Shown here piece by piece: positions 34,804 through 45,505 of a stretch of 64,000 nt of DNA (positions are counted from its first letter, which is position 1; each line of letters begins with the position of its first letter). Source of the stretch: Moritella sp. JT01 (GTDB lineage: Bacteria > Pseudomonadota > Gammaproteobacteria > Enterobacterales > Moritellaceae); assembly GCF_001574435.1 (NCBI RefSeq), contig NZ_LOCN01000005.1, forward strand, positions 1 to 64,000, in the 5' to 3' direction. The notes beneath the pieces were generated by a model, which did not search any database, was not told where the DNA came from, and saw only the letters and a program-made list of their open reading frames with translations. The translations under genes were made by a program, and so were the position numbers.

Positions 34804-35347
34804 TACTGGCTTTAATTTCGGCCTGCACATGTTGATAACCTTTCAGGTACTCTGTAGGCAGCGTGATAAGTGGGCCGTGTTTACTCCCCGCTTTTTCTTG
34901 CAGTCTAATGGTCAGATCATGATTACCTAGGTCCTTTGGTAACGAAAATGAGAACATTTGGTCGTAAACACATAACTCATCACATGTTCTAAATGTTGCT
35001 CGCTCTTGTTTAATCGCGACAGATTGCTGTCCGTTTAAAGACACAAATCCATATTCAAAACCAAAATCGGTATGCTTAACAAGTAGGTTAACGCGCGTAT
35101 TTATTTGATGTTTGTCGTTCTTATTTTCTCTGCCATACATATAGGCATCTGCTCTGAATAATGCCTGGCTGGTTCCTGTTTGTGGCTCTAATGTTATTGC
35201 TGGTCCTGTTAACCTTTTACCTTCCCACGTTTGTTTAATTAAGACCATATCTTGAAATTGCTCTGCGTTCGCATCTTGGTAAGTATTTGTACAGGCTGCC
35301 ATTGTAAGTGGTAGTAATAGTGGCGCTAAAAATTTAAGTTTCATCAT
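34799..35347 (-). CDS. Lipoprotein of unknown function
   Basis: A 182-residue lipoprotein: a signal sequence ends in the lipobox LTMAAC with Cys19 as the lipidation site. The mature part looks like a beta-rich periplasmic domain containing a CDELCVY cysteine pair. Asn20 at +2 suggests sorting to the outer membrane. Paired ATGs at 35347 and 35344 follow AAGAG. It lies downstream of the chitobiase gene on the same strand, separated by a terminator hairpin, so it is probably its own unit. Family not recognised. Confidence 0.75.
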   Translation of the reverse strand: MMKLKFLAPLLLPLTMAACTNTYQDANAEQFQDMVLIKQTWEGKRLTGPAITLEPQTGTSQALFRADAYMYGRENKNDKHQINTRVNLLVKHTDFGFEYGFVSLNGQQSVAIKQERATFRTCDELCVYDQMFSFSLPKDLGNHDLTIRLQEKAGSKHGPLITLPTEYLKGYQHVQAEIKASN

Positions 35348-35409
35348 TGTTATCTCTTGTTATTACCTTAAGCCATGTCTAATAATACGCTTTAATTCAT
35401 TGCATAATG

Positions 35410-35439
35410 ATAAAGGTGATTGAATACAATCACCTTTAT
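35410..35439 (-). terminator. Terminator downstream of chitobiase
   Basis: ATAAAGGTGATTG and CAATCACCTTTAT form a perfect 13-bp stem with a 4-nt loop, 24 nt past the chitobiase stop. Confidence 0.75.
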
Positions 35440-35462
35440 TTACTATTTGTAGCGATGGTTAA

Positions 35463-38123
35463 TTATTTTACGCTTGTGATACGACTAAAACGTTTACCAT
35501 CGGGGGATACCGTTCTTAGTTCTGCTGATGTGACCGCAACAGGTTTAGTCCAAGTTACCCATGATGAACCTGAGTCTGTGCTGTATTGTACCTCTAGACC
35601 TGGGAATGCAACGTTCGTAACCAGTTTACCTGACTCTATTTTCCCGCCTGGTACTGGTAAACGATATTGAATACCGGTTGAATCTATTTTAGCCAGTTCA
35701 CGTTGTCCAATGATGTTCGCAAACTGAATCCACTCAGTCTGCTGCTTGTTCGTGTCGACAAATGTTGTCTCGCCACCTTTGAATTCGCGATCTTTAACAT
35801 AATCAAGTTCCCATGATGCTTTATGCCATGCACGTTCTGCTAATGGTAAGATCCGTGGGAACACCATGTACTCAAACTGTTCATCTGTACGTACTACCTC
35901 ACTCCAAAGTTGACCCGAAATACCATTGTAACCACGTTTTTCCGTGTCACCTTTTATATTAAAGTTATTACCATCACGGTCTTTAGATGTTTCAGCATTC
36001 TGAGGTAAATTGTTAGGTGAGAATTTAAATACCTTTTTACTGTCTGTATAACGTGTAGCCCAATAGTAACCACGTTCTTTCGGATTAACTTCCTGAGGGA
36101 AATCGAAATACAGATAATCCGGATGTGATTGAACGACTTCAAACCCTTGTTCTACCATGTGATTTGATGTATTCGCACCACCCCAATATAAGGTCTCCCA
36201 AACGTTAGCAACGGCGACCAATGGCAGATCTTTGGGGTCAACATCTTTAAGCCCATCTTGCCAGAGTTGTGTTTTTTCAATGCCTGCAGCGGAAATGATA
36301 TTTGCCACTTTTTTAACAAACATAGGGCCAAGATCATGCGCTGTTTCTAAGCTATCATCTGCGGCGACTTGCGCGATACATTGTGGTGATTTAGCCCACG
36401 GCATTGATTCTTTCGTTAAGTCTTTATCACCTTTCCAAGCCGTTGACCCGCCCGTCTGCTCATAACCATTACCTAAATGAATATTTTTAGCTTCATCACC
36501 GCCCATGTGCCATGTTTTTAATGGTTGGCCGGCTTCTTGGTGCATTAATTGTACTTCCGAAATAACTTTACTAATGAACTTATAAGTTGAATCCATACAA
36601 GGATTTAAAATACCGTCATTGTAGAATTGAATGGTTGTATAAACGGATTCATCATCAGGATCTGCTAAGCGGTATTCATTTGCTTTTGTAATATCGGAAT
36701 CTTTGTATTTATTATAACGAGCTTCCATTGAAACCACACCAGCACGCGCGTGCGCTGGCATATCAATTTCTGGAATCACTTCAATATTACGCGCATCAGC
36801 ATATTGGACTAACTCGATGTAATCGTCTTTGGATAAATAACCTGAACCGGGGTTATCTGATGTTGGGCCAGACCCAAGTTGAGGCAATAAACAGTTGTTC
36901 TCGTCTAAATCGTGGCAACGCTGTGAACCAACATCTGTTAATTCTGGTAATCCAGGGATGGCCAAGCGCCAACCTTCGTCATCAGTTAGGTGGATATGGA
37001 ATTTATTCAGTTTATACGCACTCATTTGATCGAGCAAACGTAAAAGCGATGCTTTACTGTGGAAATTACGTGCGATATCAACTTCCATTCCACGGTACTC
37101 AAAGTTTGGCGCATCTTTAACGCTTACTTGTGAAATGGTTTTATTAGACGAAAAATCGGATGGAATTAAAGATGCGATAGATTGTAAAGCGTAGAGTGCG
37201 CCAGCATTATCAAACGCAATAATCTCGGCACTGCTATCTGAAATATCGAGGCTGTAGCCACCCGATTTAGCATAAGCAGTGTCTAATTGTAGAGGTGCAA
37301 TAATCACGTTTACTGGGTATTCCCCTGAAACATTCACACCAAGGTTATTAAATCGGCTTGTAACAGCAGCAAGTGACGCAGTATTCATGGCTGGAGCATG
37401 AATGTTAATACCTTTACTAAGGTCTGCGCTGCCTGTGATAGCGGTATCTTGCCAAACAGGGGTTGGTAAAATCTTGTTTGCAATTGTAGATACTGACACT
37501 TGTGCAGTCGCTTTGTTTTTATCAAACCGCGTATTTGCATTCATTACTATATTGTTATCACCGGCATTACGCTTTAAGTTTTCGCCCGTTAAAGGGGTGA
37601 TGATCTTTGACATATCTTCAGTATCAGTACTTGCGATGACTTTTGGTTCTGCATTTTCGGCTGTTACGTAATAACGTGGGATCACATCTGTTTCAAATAG
37701 AGACCAATATTCTGCAATGAAGTTTATCTCTACTGTTGAGTTAGCTTCAAATCCTTTAAATTCGGCAGTTGGTGTGATTTTATGCAAATCACCATTGATA
37801 TGTTCAATCGTAAATTCAGGTGATTTCACATCTAAGATACGACGAATACTATGAAAGTATATCTCCCACTCATTGGAATTAATCGCATCGCCGTTATTGG
37901 TCAGTTGAATTGTCGCATCTTGACATGCTGCCCATTCAGCGCCAAGTGCTTTACATATTGCAGCTGAATCACCTTCAAGCTTTTGATTTACCTGATAAGT
38001 AACTTGTACAGATGAAGATATTGCATCAACCACCGTTTGTGTCGATAACGTATCTGAAGTTGTAGTACAACCTGCCAGTGCAACGCTTAATCCAAGTGCT
38101 ATTGCTGTTTTTTTCATATCCAC
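35463..38123 (-). CDS. GH20 beta-N-acetylhexosaminidase (chitobiase), lipoprotein
   Basis: An 886-residue enzyme matching chitobiases in length and layout. A lipobox ALAGC (Cys19) is followed by an N-terminal carbohydrate-binding-like domain (about 30-200), a GH20 accessory domain (about 220-340) and the TIM-barrel catalytic domain beginning FEYRGMEVDIARNFH. The catalytic pair is Asp543-Glu544 in HMGGDEA. A short immunoglobulin-like domain ends the protein. It cleaves chitobiose and short GlcNAc oligomers in the periplasm or at the outer membrane. It is divergent from a porin gene with CRP-type sites between, matching known chitin-uptake loci. Confidence 0.93.
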   Translation of the reverse strand: MDMKKTAIALGLSVALAGCTTTSDTLSTQTVVDAISSSVQVTYQVNQKLEGDSAAICKALGAEWAACQDATIQLTNNGDAINSNEWEIYFHSIRRILDVKSPEFTIEHINGDLHKITPTAEFKGFEANSTVEINFIAEYWSLFETDVIPRYYVTAENAEPKVIASTDTEDMSKIITPLTGENLKRNAGDNNIVMNANTRFDKNKATAQVSVSTIANKILPTPVWQDTAITGSADLSKGINIHAPAMNTASLAAVTSRFNNLGVNVSGEYPVNVIIAPLQLDTAYAKSGGYSLDISDSSAEIIAFDNAGALYALQSIASLIPSDFSSNKTISQVSVKDAPNFEYRGMEVDIARNFHSKASLLRLLDQMSAYKLNKFHIHLTDDEGWRLAIPGLPELTDVGSQRCHDLDENNCLLPQLGSGPTSDNPGSGYLSKDDYIELVQYADARNIEVIPEIDMPAHARAGVVSMEARYNKYKDSDITKANEYRLADPDDESVYTTIQFYNDGILNPCMDSTYKFISKVISEVQLMHQEAGQPLKTWHMGGDEAKNIHLGNGYEQTGGSTAWKGDKDLTKESMPWAKSPQCIAQVAADDSLETAHDLGPMFVKKVANIISAAGIEKTQLWQDGLKDVDPKDLPLVAVANVWETLYWGGANTSNHMVEQGFEVVQSHPDYLYFDFPQEVNPKERGYYWATRYTDSKKVFKFSPNNLPQNAETSKDRDGNNFNIKGDTEKRGYNGISGQLWSEVVRTDEQFEYMVFPRILPLAERAWHKASWELDYVKDREFKGGETTFVDTNKQQTEWIQFANIIGQRELAKIDSTGIQYRLPVPGGKIESGKLVTNVAFPGLEVQYSTDSGSSWVTWTKPVAVTSAELRTVSPDGKRFSRITSVK

Positions 38124-38213
38124 CCCTTCCTTTGCATGAAATCTGTTTTAACCTTAAACTTAATTTGGACTATAAAATAATTAGCTGTATTTACCAGCCG
38201 GATTTCTACTTGC

Positions 38214-38229
38214 TGTGACAATAATCACT
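38214..38229. promoter_or_regulatory. CRP-type site, chitobiase side
   Basis: TGTGACAATAATCACT fits TGTGA-N6-TCACA at 9 of 10 positions. Confidence 0.6.
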
Positions 38230-38608
38230 TTTATAATGAATTTTATGGATATTACGTGATTAAAGTCATTATTAATTAATCACTAAGCGTGAGAAATAAA
38301 TTAAATAATCACAGAGTGAGAAATAACGAACATAAAAATCACCTCTGATTAAATGAAGCATAAGCACTATTAACATAGTTCTCGTTGATCTATTCTTAAT
38401 GGGCCAGACTTAATTTAATTATTAATCAATTACCTATGTTCAAACCCTATTATTTTAGTCCTGTTTTTATAGGCGTAATGAAAGATCATTTCTATAAAAT
38501 AATCGAGGCTAGATAGTTCTCCATGTAAATTATTGCAGTAAATTAATGGGTGGCCATGGTCATTAATGAGATCTTAATCATTATTTATAACTTTATATTG
38601 ATTTTATT

Positions 38609-38624
38609 GTGATTTTTATCACGT
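38609..38624. promoter_or_regulatory. CRP-type site, porin side
   Basis: TGTGATTTTTATCACG fits TGTGA-N6-TCACA at 9 of 10 positions. Catabolite control of chitin use is known in Vibrio; here it is inferred. Confidence 0.65.
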
Positions 38625-38749
38625 ATGAAAACAACTTAATTTGTAACGCGAATTTAATTGAGTAGACTCCGAATCAACTAGTTATAAAGTTCATTATTAA
38701 TTTACTACAAATAACAGACAGCATTTACATCTACTAAAAGGAATTTAGA

Positions 38750-39868
38750 ATGAATAAGTTAAGTCTATCGGCAGTATCTCTAGCGGTATCAACTGTTTTG
38801 TTTTCAACTGGCGCGAGTGCATACGTATTAGGCACCGAAAATACAGGCAATGTAGAAGTCTACGGTGTCGTCGCAGTATCTGCGTATGGGCACACGGGTG
38901 ATGATACGAATGTGACAGATTACAGCATTGATAATGAAACACGTGTAGGTTTCCGCGGAAGCAAGCAAATGACGGATGGAATAAATGTCATATTTCAAGT
39001 TGAATCAGGATATACAGATGTAGACGACTGGGCTGGTGGCGGTTTAGGTTTCCGCGATACGTTCGTGGGTGTTGAAGGTGATTACGGTAAAGTAACTGTT
39101 GGTCGACAGTTAACGCCTATGTACGAAGTTGTGGATTGGCCTTTTACTAACCCTGGTTTAGGTCGCGTATTTGACCCTGCCGCCACAGGTGATATTGCTT
39201 ACATGTACGATCGCACGGAGTCTATTCGTTATTTTGCCCCTGCGATGGGAAATCTGAATATTAATGTTGCAACGGGTCGTGCTGGCAGTGATGAAAATGG
39301 CCATTGGTTCGGTGGCGCAGCTAAGTATAAAGCGTTTGATACTATCACATTACATGCGACGTTTGAGTATGGTAATAGTAGACAATCAAAAGCAGCTGTA
39401 GATGGTGTCGCAGCAGGACATAAAATTGATGAGAATGGTGTAATTGTACCTGTTGCAGCTGTAGATCCAATAGACGCAGTTGTAACGGACACTTTTACCT
39501 ATCTCGTTGGTTTTGAAGCGCCAATTTTAGATACTGGCATCAGCATTGCTGCCGCGTATAAATACGGCCAAGCTGAGAATATAGCGAATAAAAATGTTGA
39601 CTCACAAGGTTCATATTCTGTTGTTGCACAATATTGGAATGGCCCACTGGGTATTAAGCTAGGTTATGCTGCAACTGAAGATGTTGATTCAGATGATAAT
39701 TCAAATACAGAAAAAGGTTCTTCAGTAACCTCACTACAAGTAATGGGTGTAGTGAACGGGTTTGTTCCTTACGTGCGTCTTGGTATGACAGACCAACTTG
39801 GTTGGGGCGCATCACCACTTGATGACCAAGAAGTATTTGCTCGTGTAGGTCTTGAATACGGTTTCTAA
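38750..39868 (+). CDS. Outer-membrane porin, probable chitoporin
   Basis: A 372-residue general-porin-family protein. The signal peptide is cleaved after GASA (about residue 24), and the mature chain of alternating beta strands ends in the outer-membrane signature ...RVGLEYGF with terminal Phe. VEVYGVVAVSAYG and RVGFRGSKQMTDGINVIFQVESG are typical first strands and turn of trimeric porins. Being divergent from a chitobiase and under a CRP-type site, it probably admits chitooligosaccharides, as ChiP does in Vibrio; specificity cannot be read from sequence. Shine-Dalgarno AAAGGA is 8 nt upstream and a strong terminator follows. Confidence 0.87.
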   Translation: MNKLSLSAVSLAVSTVLFSTGASAYVLGTENTGNVEVYGVVAVSAYGHTGDDTNVTDYSIDNETRVGFRGSKQMTDGINVIFQVESGYTDVDDWAGGGLGFRDTFVGVEGDYGKVTVGRQLTPMYEVVDWPFTNPGLGRVFDPAATGDIAYMYDRTESIRYFAPAMGNLNINVATGRAGSDENGHWFGGAAKYKAFDTITLHATFEYGNSRQSKAAVDGVAAGHKIDENGVIVPVAAVDPIDAVVTDTFTYLVGFEAPILDTGISIAAAYKYGQAENIANKNVDSQGSYSVVAQYWNGPLGIKLGYAATEDVDSDDNSNTEKGSSVTSLQVMGVVNGFVPYVRLGMTDQLGWGASPLDDQEVFARVGLEYGF

Positions 39869-39908
39869 CAATTTGACCCTTATATAGCAAAAAATATAGG
39901 TAACAAAA

Positions 39909-39947
39909 AACCAGCTGCAGATACTAAAATTTGCAGCTGGTTTTTTT
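39909..39947 (+). terminator. Porin gene terminator
   Basis: AACCAGCTGCA and TGCAGCTGGTT form an 11-bp stem followed by a T-run. Confidence 0.92.
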
Positions 39948-40112
39948 AATTCTACGTGTAAATGTTACTCATTACTTAGCTTGGTGTTGATTTCATGAAC
40001 CGATAGAGTAATTATCTGTACTTTTTATCCGTAAATTGGCGTTTGATCAAGACGTTATTGGTTTTTAAATCTAGAATACGCAGTGTATTTCATTTTCTAT
40101 TTAGGTTTATTC

Positions 40113-40784
40113 ATGAAAAAATTAGTGACAAAAAAAAGTTTAGAAACAAAAAAGAAAAATAAAATAATATCAATGGCCATATTATGTATAGCTGTTGTTA
40201 TCAGTGCCTTTACATTTATGACTCAAGATACAAATAAGAATATAGATCAATACCTCTACAGTGAGAGTGCTCTTATTTTTGGTAATAAAAATGCCAAAGT
40301 GACTATTGTTGAATTCTTTGACCCTGCATGTGAGTCTTGTCGTGCCTTTTACCCTCTCGTTAAAAGCCAAATAAAGAAATATAAAGGTAAAGTGAATTTA
40401 ATTGTTCGACCAGTGGCATTTCATAAAAATGTTGGACCTGTTGTTACCGCATTAGAAGCAACTAAAATGCAAGGTAAATACTGGGATGCACTGAGTACGA
40501 CGCTATATAATCAAAGTCGTTGGGCAATCAATCATACTGCCAATGTAGAGTTATTATATCCATATCTGCAGGACGCTGGTATTGATATTGAAAAGCTTAA
40601 AATTGATATGAAGAAAACAGTTATTACTGACAAATTGGCTCAAGATACACAAGATGCTAAAACGCTAAAAGTATTAAAGACACCGACCTTCTATGTTAAC
40701 GGCGTGAAACTGACAACTTTCGGTGACGCACCATTAAAAGCGCTTATTGCAAGTGAAGTAAAAAAAGCATATTCAGACAAATAA
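40113..40784 (+). CDS. DsbA/Com1-like thiol-disulfide oxidoreductase
   Basis: A 223-residue membrane-anchored or exported thioredoxin-fold protein. A lysine-rich N-terminus precedes a hydrophobic segment (about 21-38). The redox site is FDPACESC (Cys73, Cys76), and the cis-proline loop is KTPTFYVNG. The DPxC start and insertion of a helical domain match the DsbA/DsbG/BdbD branch (thioredoxin_4). It would oxidise or isomerise periplasmic disulfides. ATG at 40113 has AGG upstream; the longer frame from 40083 is rejected. No DsbB-like partner is adjacent. Confidence 0.85.
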   Translation: MKKLVTKKSLETKKKNKIISMAILCIAVVISAFTFMTQDTNKNIDQYLYSESALIFGNKNAKVTIVEFFDPACESCRAFYPLVKSQIKKYKGKVNLIVRPVAFHKNVGPVVTALEATKMQGKYWDALSTTLYNQSRWAINHTANVELLYPYLQDAGIDIEKLKIDMKKTVITDKLAQDTQDAKTLKVLKTPTFYVNGVKLTTFGDAPLKALIASEVKKAYSDK

Positions 40785-40800
40785 TTTAATAACAAAGCAT

Positions 40801-40833
40801 AAAAAAGCCCTCAAATTGATTGAGGGCTTTTTT
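40801..40833. terminator. Bidirectional terminator between dsbA-like and ppiC
   Basis: AAAAGCCCTCAA and TTGAGGGCTTTT form a 12-bp stem flanked by A and T runs, serving both convergent genes. Confidence 0.93.
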
Positions 40834-40845
40834 ATTACAAGCTAA

Positions 40846-41127
40846 TTACGTTCTATACAATATCTTAACGATGTGCCAACCATGCTTGGTCTTCACAAGA
40901 TGTGGAGTAAGAATTTCAGCATTGAAACAAACCTTATCGAAGGCGGGAACCATCGCACCTTTTCTGAACTCACCTAAGTTACCACCATCCTTCTTGCCTG
41001 ATGGGCAAATAGAATGTGATTTAGCTAGCTTTTGGAAGTTGCCACCTTTTTCTAGCTGTTCTAAAATTTCATATGCTTTATCTTGGTGCTTTACTAAGAT
41101 ATGTAATGCTGCAGCTGTACGCGCCAT
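40846..41127 (-). CDS. ppiC: Peptidyl-prolyl cis-trans isomerase C (parvulin)
   Basis: A 93-residue stand-alone parvulin, the same length as E. coli Ppi[40 protein letters not shown] and HGWHIVKIL are the family signature with the active-site His, Cys and Phe positions. It catalyses proline isomerisation in the cytoplasm. ATG at 41127 gives the standard N-terminus [13 protein letters not shown]; the frame open to 41175 is not used. Confidence 0.95.
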   Translation of the reverse strand: MARTAAALHILVKHQDKAYEILEQLEKGGNFQKLAKSHSICPSGKKDGGNLGEFRKGAMVPAFDKVCFNAEILTPHLVKTKHGWHIVKILYRT

Positions 41128-41366
41128 AACTAAATTAACTCTAAATAAATAATTTACAATCGCACATTTTAACACAATCGATACACCAATGCCTATAGTC
41201 TTAATACGCAGGTGCTAGTCACTGGTTATAGAAAGCGCAGAAACAACAGCTAAGACCAGTTTTTAGTCATTTCAAATGAAACAGTGTGCCACTATTAACT
41301 TATAAGAGGTATAATGGTAACAATTAAAATAAATAATCGCTTTCATAATTAAGGACAAAATTGCAC

Positions 41367-43004
41367 ATGGCAGTTCACCCAAGAGCCGGACAGAAGGCAT
41401 TAAATTCTGATCTTTGTAATATCCCAGCACTCGTCTCTCATTATTACATCAACAAACCCGATGTAACTAAAATTGCTGAGCGTGTTGCATTTGGTACATC
41501 GGGTCATCGCGGTAACGCTTTTTCGTCTTCTTTTAATGAAGACCATATCCTCGCTATTAGCCAAGCAATTGCTGAATATCGCCATGAACAAGGCATTACG
41601 GGCCCTTTATTTATCGGTAAAGATACACACGCATTATCTGAACCTGCAAATATTTCAGTTATCGAAGTATTAGTTGCAAATGGTGTTGATGTACGCATTC
41701 AAGCGGATGATGGTTTTACACCGACGCCGGTTATCTCACATGCAATCTTAACGCATAACAGTAACAACAAAATTCAAGCTGACGGTATTGTTATCACACC
41801 ATCACACAACCCACCACAAGATGGCGGCATTAAATATAACCCGCCACATGGTGGTCCAGCCGATGGTGATGTAACGAAAATAATTGAAAACCGTGCCAAC
41901 GATATTATTGCTGAAGGCTTAACTGCTGTTAAACGTATTAGCTTTGCTATTGCTATTGAGTCTGCTCATTATCAAGAAATTGATTATGTAGCAGGTTATG
42001 TGGCTGATTTAGAAAACGTGCTCAACCTTAAAGCAATTTCAGATGCTGGCATTAAAATCGGTGTAGATACGTTGGGCGGTTCTGGTTTTGCATACTGGAA
42101 AGTGATTGCTGCAAAATATAATTTAGATATTGAAGTAGTAAACGATCGTGTTGACCCAAGTTTTTCATTTATGTGTCTAGATAAAGATGGCAAGATCCGC
42201 ATGGATTGTTCATCACCCTATGCTATGGCAAGTTTGATCAGCTTAAAAGACGACTTTGATATTGCCATTGGTAATGATCCCGATTATGACCGCCATGGCA
42301 TTGTGACTAAAAGTGGCTTGATGAATCCTAACCATTACCTTGCTGTCGCAATTCAATACTTATTTAGTCATCGCAAAGATTGGCCAGTGAATGCGAAAGT
42401 AGGTAAAACACTTGTATCAAGTTCTATGATTGATCGTGTCGCAGCTAAGATTGAACGCCCATTATGTGAAGTCCCTGTAGGTTTTAAATGGTTTGTTGAC
42501 GGTTTACATACTGCCGATTTTGCCTTTGGTGGCGAAGAAAGTGCGGGTGCATCATTCCTACGTAAAGACGGTACAGTTTGGACGACGGATAAAGACGGCA
42601 TCATTCTAGCATTACTTTCTGCAGAGATTCTTGCGGTAACAGGTAAAGATCCTGCACAACTTTATGCAGCACTGACTGAAGAGTTTGGCTCTCCCGTTTA
42701 CAGCCGTATCGATGCGCCAGCTTCATTTGAAGAAAAAGCGATTCTTTCTAATTTATCACCAGAGTCGGTTCAGGCTAAAACATTAGCCGGTGAAACAATC
42801 ACGGCTAAATTAACTAACGCTCCAGGCAACAATGGTAAAATTGGTGGTTTAAAAGTAACGACTGAAAATGGTTGGTTTGCTGCGCGCCCATCAGGCACAG
42901 AAGCTATTTACAAAATTTATGCAGAAAGCTTTAAAGATGAAGCGCATTTAGCGTTAATTTTAAGCGAAGCACAAGAAATTGTATCAGCAGCATTAAAAGC
43001 TTAA
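41367..43004 (+). CDS. pgm: Phosphoglucomutase (alpha-D-glucose-phosphate-specific)
   Basis: A 545-residue alpha-D-phosphohexomutase that interconverts glucose 1- and 6-phosphate. FGTSGHRG is the N-terminal substrate loop, TPSHNP carries the phosphoserine (Ser146, as in E. coli Pgm), DPDYDRHG is the metal-binding loop, GEESAGASF the sugar loop and [12 protein letters not shown] the phosphate loop. ATG at 41367 matches the E. coli N-terminus (MAxHxRAGQ); AAGGA lies 11 nt upstream and an in-frame TTG at 41361 is closer to it, so two start codons are possible. Confidence 0.95.
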   Translation: MAVHPRAGQKALNSDLCNIPALVSHYYINKPDVTKIAERVAFGTSGHRGNAFSSSFNEDHILAISQAIAEYRHEQGITGPLFIGKDTHALSEPANISVIEVLVANGVDVRIQADDGFTPTPVISHAILTHNSNNKIQADGIVITPSHNPPQDGGIKYNPPHGGPADGDVTKIIENRANDIIAEGLTAVKRISFAIAIESAHYQEIDYVAGYVADLENVLNLKAISDAGIKIGVDTLGGSGFAYWKVIAAKYNLDIEVVNDRVDPSFSFMCLDKDGKIRMDCSSPYAMASLISLKDDFDIAIGNDPDYDRHGIVTKSGLMNPNHYLAVAIQYLFSHRKDWPVNAKVGKTLVSSSMIDRVAAKIERPLCEVPVGFKWFVDGLHTADFAFGGEESAGASFLRKDGTVWTTDKDGIILALLSAEILAVTGKDPAQLYAALTEEFGSPVYSRIDAPASFEEKAILSNLSPESVQAKTLAGETITAKLTNAPGNNGKIGGLKVTTENGWFAARPSGTEAIYKIYAESFKDEAHLALILSEAQEIVSAALKA

Positions 43005-43049
43005 GCGAATAACGCTCAAGTTTAACCTTATACTTTACCCAGTATAACC

Positions 43050-43098
43050 AAAAGGTTGCCTAACTCTCTTAATACAGCAGAATTAAGCAACCTTTTTT
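43050..43098 (+). terminator. pgm terminator
   Basis: AAAGGTTGC and GCAACCTTT form a stem around a 27-nt loop, followed by a T-run. Confidence 0.7.
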
Positions 43099-43238
43099 AT
43101 TAACAAGCTAATAACCTCATATTGCACTAGACTAAAAAAAACCACGGATTATTTTACACTCTGTTATGTTTTTAGCGCTATTTTTGCTTGATCATTATCA
43201 ATTCAACATTGAAAAATCTATTTTTAATTCCAAATTTA

Positions 43239-43252
43239 TTGATCTAAATCAA
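43239..43252 (+). promoter_or_regulatory. FNR box upstream of ccoNOQP
   Basis: TTGATCTAAATCAA is a perfect match to the FNR consensus TTGAT-N4-ATCAA, about 200 bp before ccoN. It predicts low-oxygen induction of the cbb3 oxidase by the FNR encoded downstream. Confidence 0.85.
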
Positions 43253-43448
43253 CCAAGTCAAATACACCTGTTTATAGTATCTTTTTAACAATATAACACA
43301 CAAATACCGCTGTTAATGTTACGTAAAATCGCGTAATATCCCCATCTGAGTATGATTGTCAATTTAGATTACCTATATTTACACATACTTTTTTGGGGTA
43401 TTCACGCATCGTAAGATGTTTAATTATTCGTAGCACCGGAAGCAAAAT

Positions 43449-44876
43449 ATGAGCTCTCATTCACCTATAAAAACTGACTATAACTATAAAGTTGTACGAC
43501 AGTTTACTGTGATGGCTGTTATCTGGGGTATTGTTGGTATGTCAGTAGGTGTGCTAATTGCAGCACAGCTAATTTGGCCTGCACTAAATTTCGATACACC
43601 TTGGTTAACTTATAGCCGTCTTCGTCCCCTACATACCAATGCAGTAATTTTTGCATTTGGTACTTCGGCCCTAATGGCAACATCCTTTTATGTTGTTCAA
43701 CGTACATGCCAAGCGCGCTTATTTGGTGGCGTTTTACCTGCAGTTGTATTTTGGGGTTGGCAACTTGTTATTATTTCTGCCGTTATATCATTACCACTTG
43801 GTTATAACACAACGAAAGAATATGCAGAACTTGAATGGCCGATTGATATTTTAATCACCTTTGTTTGGGTTATTTATGCCATTGTATTCTTTGGTACCAT
43901 TGTTAAACGCCGTACGTCACATATTTATGTTGCGAACTGGTTCTTTGGTGCATTCATCTTAACCGTTGCTATTTTACATATTGTAAACAGTGCCGCGATC
44001 CCATTAAATGCGATGAAATCGTATTCTATTTACGGTGGTGCTATCGATGCAATGGTTCAGTGGTGGTATGGACATAATGCCGTTGGTTTCCTTCTAACTG
44101 CTGGTTTCCTAGGCATGATGTATTACTTCGTTCCGAAACAAGCTAATCGTCCTGTTTACTCATATCGTTTATCTATTGTTCACTTCTGGGCATTAATATC
44201 GTTGTACATCTGGGCCGGTCCTCATCACCTTCATTACACTGCACTACCTGATTGGACTCAATCAGTTGGTATGGTAATGTCATTAATTCTATTTGCGCCA
44301 TCCTGGGGCGGTATGATTAATGGTATTATGACGCTTTCAGGTGCATGGCATAAACTACGTTATGACCCTATCCTACGTTTTCTAATTGTATCTTTGTCTT
44401 TCTACGGTATGTCTACGTTCGAAGGTCCAATGATGGCAATTAAGAGTGTCAACGCATTATCGCATTACACTGACTGGACTATTGGTCACGTACACTCAGG
44501 TGCGCTAGGTTGGGTTGCAATGGTATCTATCGGTGCTATCTATCACTTAATCCCAGTGTTATTTAACCAAGGTCGTATGTATAGCGTTAAGCTTATCAAT
44601 GTTCACTTCTGGTTAGCAACTGTTGGTACAGTTCTTTACATTGTTGCAATGTGGATCTCTGGTGTTATGCAAGGGTTGATGTGGAGAGCGGTAAATGCTG
44701 ACGGTACTTTAACGTATAGCTTCGTTGAATCACTTCAAGCTTCATACCCATTCTACTTTGTACGCTTCCTTGGTGGTGTGTTCTTTGTGACAGGTATGCT
44801 ACTCATGGCATATAACGTCTTTAAGACAATCTCTGCTGCAGATCACTCAATCAAAGCTGATGCTGAAGCTGCATAA
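43449..44876 (+). CDS. ccoN: cbb3-type cytochrome c oxidase subunit I
   Basis: A 475-residue catalytic subunit with 12 or more membrane segments. Histidine-rich segments ([59 protein letters not shown]) hold the ligands of the low-spin haem b, CuB and high-spin haem b3. It reduces oxygen to water at low oxygen while pumping protons. First of the ccoNOQP operon, 15 nt before ccoO. Confidence 0.96.
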   Translation: MSSHSPIKTDYNYKVVRQFTVMAVIWGIVGMSVGVLIAAQLIWPALNFDTPWLTYSRLRPLHTNAVIFAFGTSALMATSFYVVQRTCQARLFGGVLPAVVFWGWQLVIISAVISLPLGYNTTKEYAELEWPIDILITFVWVIYAIVFFGTIVKRRTSHIYVANWFFGAFILTVAILHIVNSAAIPLNAMKSYSIYGGAIDAMVQWWYGHNAVGFLLTAGFLGMMYYFVPKQANRPVYSYRLSIVHFWALISLYIWAGPHHLHYTALPDWTQSVGMVMSLILFAPSWGGMINGIMTLSGAWHKLRYDPILRFLIVSLSFYGMSTFEGPMMAIKSVNALSHYTDWTIGHVHSGALGWVAMVSIGAIYHLIPVLFNQGRMYSVKLINVHFWLATVGTVLYIVAMWISGVMQGLMWRAVNADGTLTYSFVESLQASYPFYFVRFLGGVFFVTGMLLMAYNVFKTISAADHSIKADAEAA

Positions 44877-44891
44877 TCCAGGAGATATGTT

Positions 44892-45494
44892 ATGAAACAT
44901 GAATTAATTGAAAAGAACATTGGTTTATTGGCGATATTCATCGTTATTGCTATCAGTTTTGGTGCAATGGTTGAGATCACACCATTGTTCTGGCAAAAAG
45001 ATACTACTGAGCCTTTAGACACTCTACGTCCGTATACGGCACTAGAGATGGAAGGTCGTGATATCTACATGCGCGAGAACTGTGTAGTTTGTCATAGCCA
45101 AATGATCCGTCCTTTCCGTGCAGAAACAGAACGCTACGGTGTATATTCTGTTGCTGGTGAGTCTGTTTGGGAGCATCCATTCCTATGGGGTTCTAAACGT
45201 ACTGGTCCAGATCTAGCGCGTGTTGGCGGTCGTTATTCTGATGATTGGCATCGTGCTCATTTACTTGATCCACGTAGTGTTGTTCCTGAATCAAATATGC
45301 CTGCTTTCCCTTGGTTAGCTGAAAATGTATTAGATGGTTCAGAGTCTGCTAAGAAACTAAGTATCTTCAAAAACTACTTTGATGTTCCTTACACAGATGC
45401 CGATATTGCTGGTGCAGAAGCCGCAGTGAAAGGTAAAACTGAACTAGACGCTTTGGTTGCTTACCTGCAATCATTAGGCCATGCATTAAAATAA
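44892..45494 (+). CDS. ccoO: cbb3-type cytochrome c oxidase subunit II (monohaem cytochrome c)
   Basis: A 200-residue membrane-anchored cytochrome c. One N-terminal membrane segment (about 10-30) precedes the periplasmic haem domain with CVVCH (Cys64, Cys67, His68) and a later Met ligand in ESNMPAFPW. It passes electrons from CcoP to CcoN. Shine-Dalgarno AGGAG is upstream. Confidence 0.96.
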   Translation: MKHELIEKNIGLLAIFIVIAISFGAMVEITPLFWQKDTTEPLDTLRPYTALEMEGRDIYMRENCVVCHSQMIRPFRAETERYGVYSVAGESVWEHPFLWGSKRTGPDLARVGGRYSDDWHRAHLLDPRSVVPESNMPAFPWLAENVLDGSESAKKLSIFKNYFDVPYTDADIAGAEAAVKGKTELDALVAYLQSLGHALK

Positions 45495-45505
45495 GGGGAT
45501 AACTT

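Larger units (their letters stand above)
38124..38749. other. Divergent control region of chitobiase and porin genes
   Basis: A 626-bp AT-rich region without genes. It holds two CRP-like sites, one about 90 bp from the chitobiase start and one about 125 bp from the porin start. Confidence 0.6.
43005..43448. other. Intergenic region between pgm and ccoN
   Basis: No gene. It holds the pgm terminator and the FNR box controlling the cbb3 operon. Confidence 0.6.
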
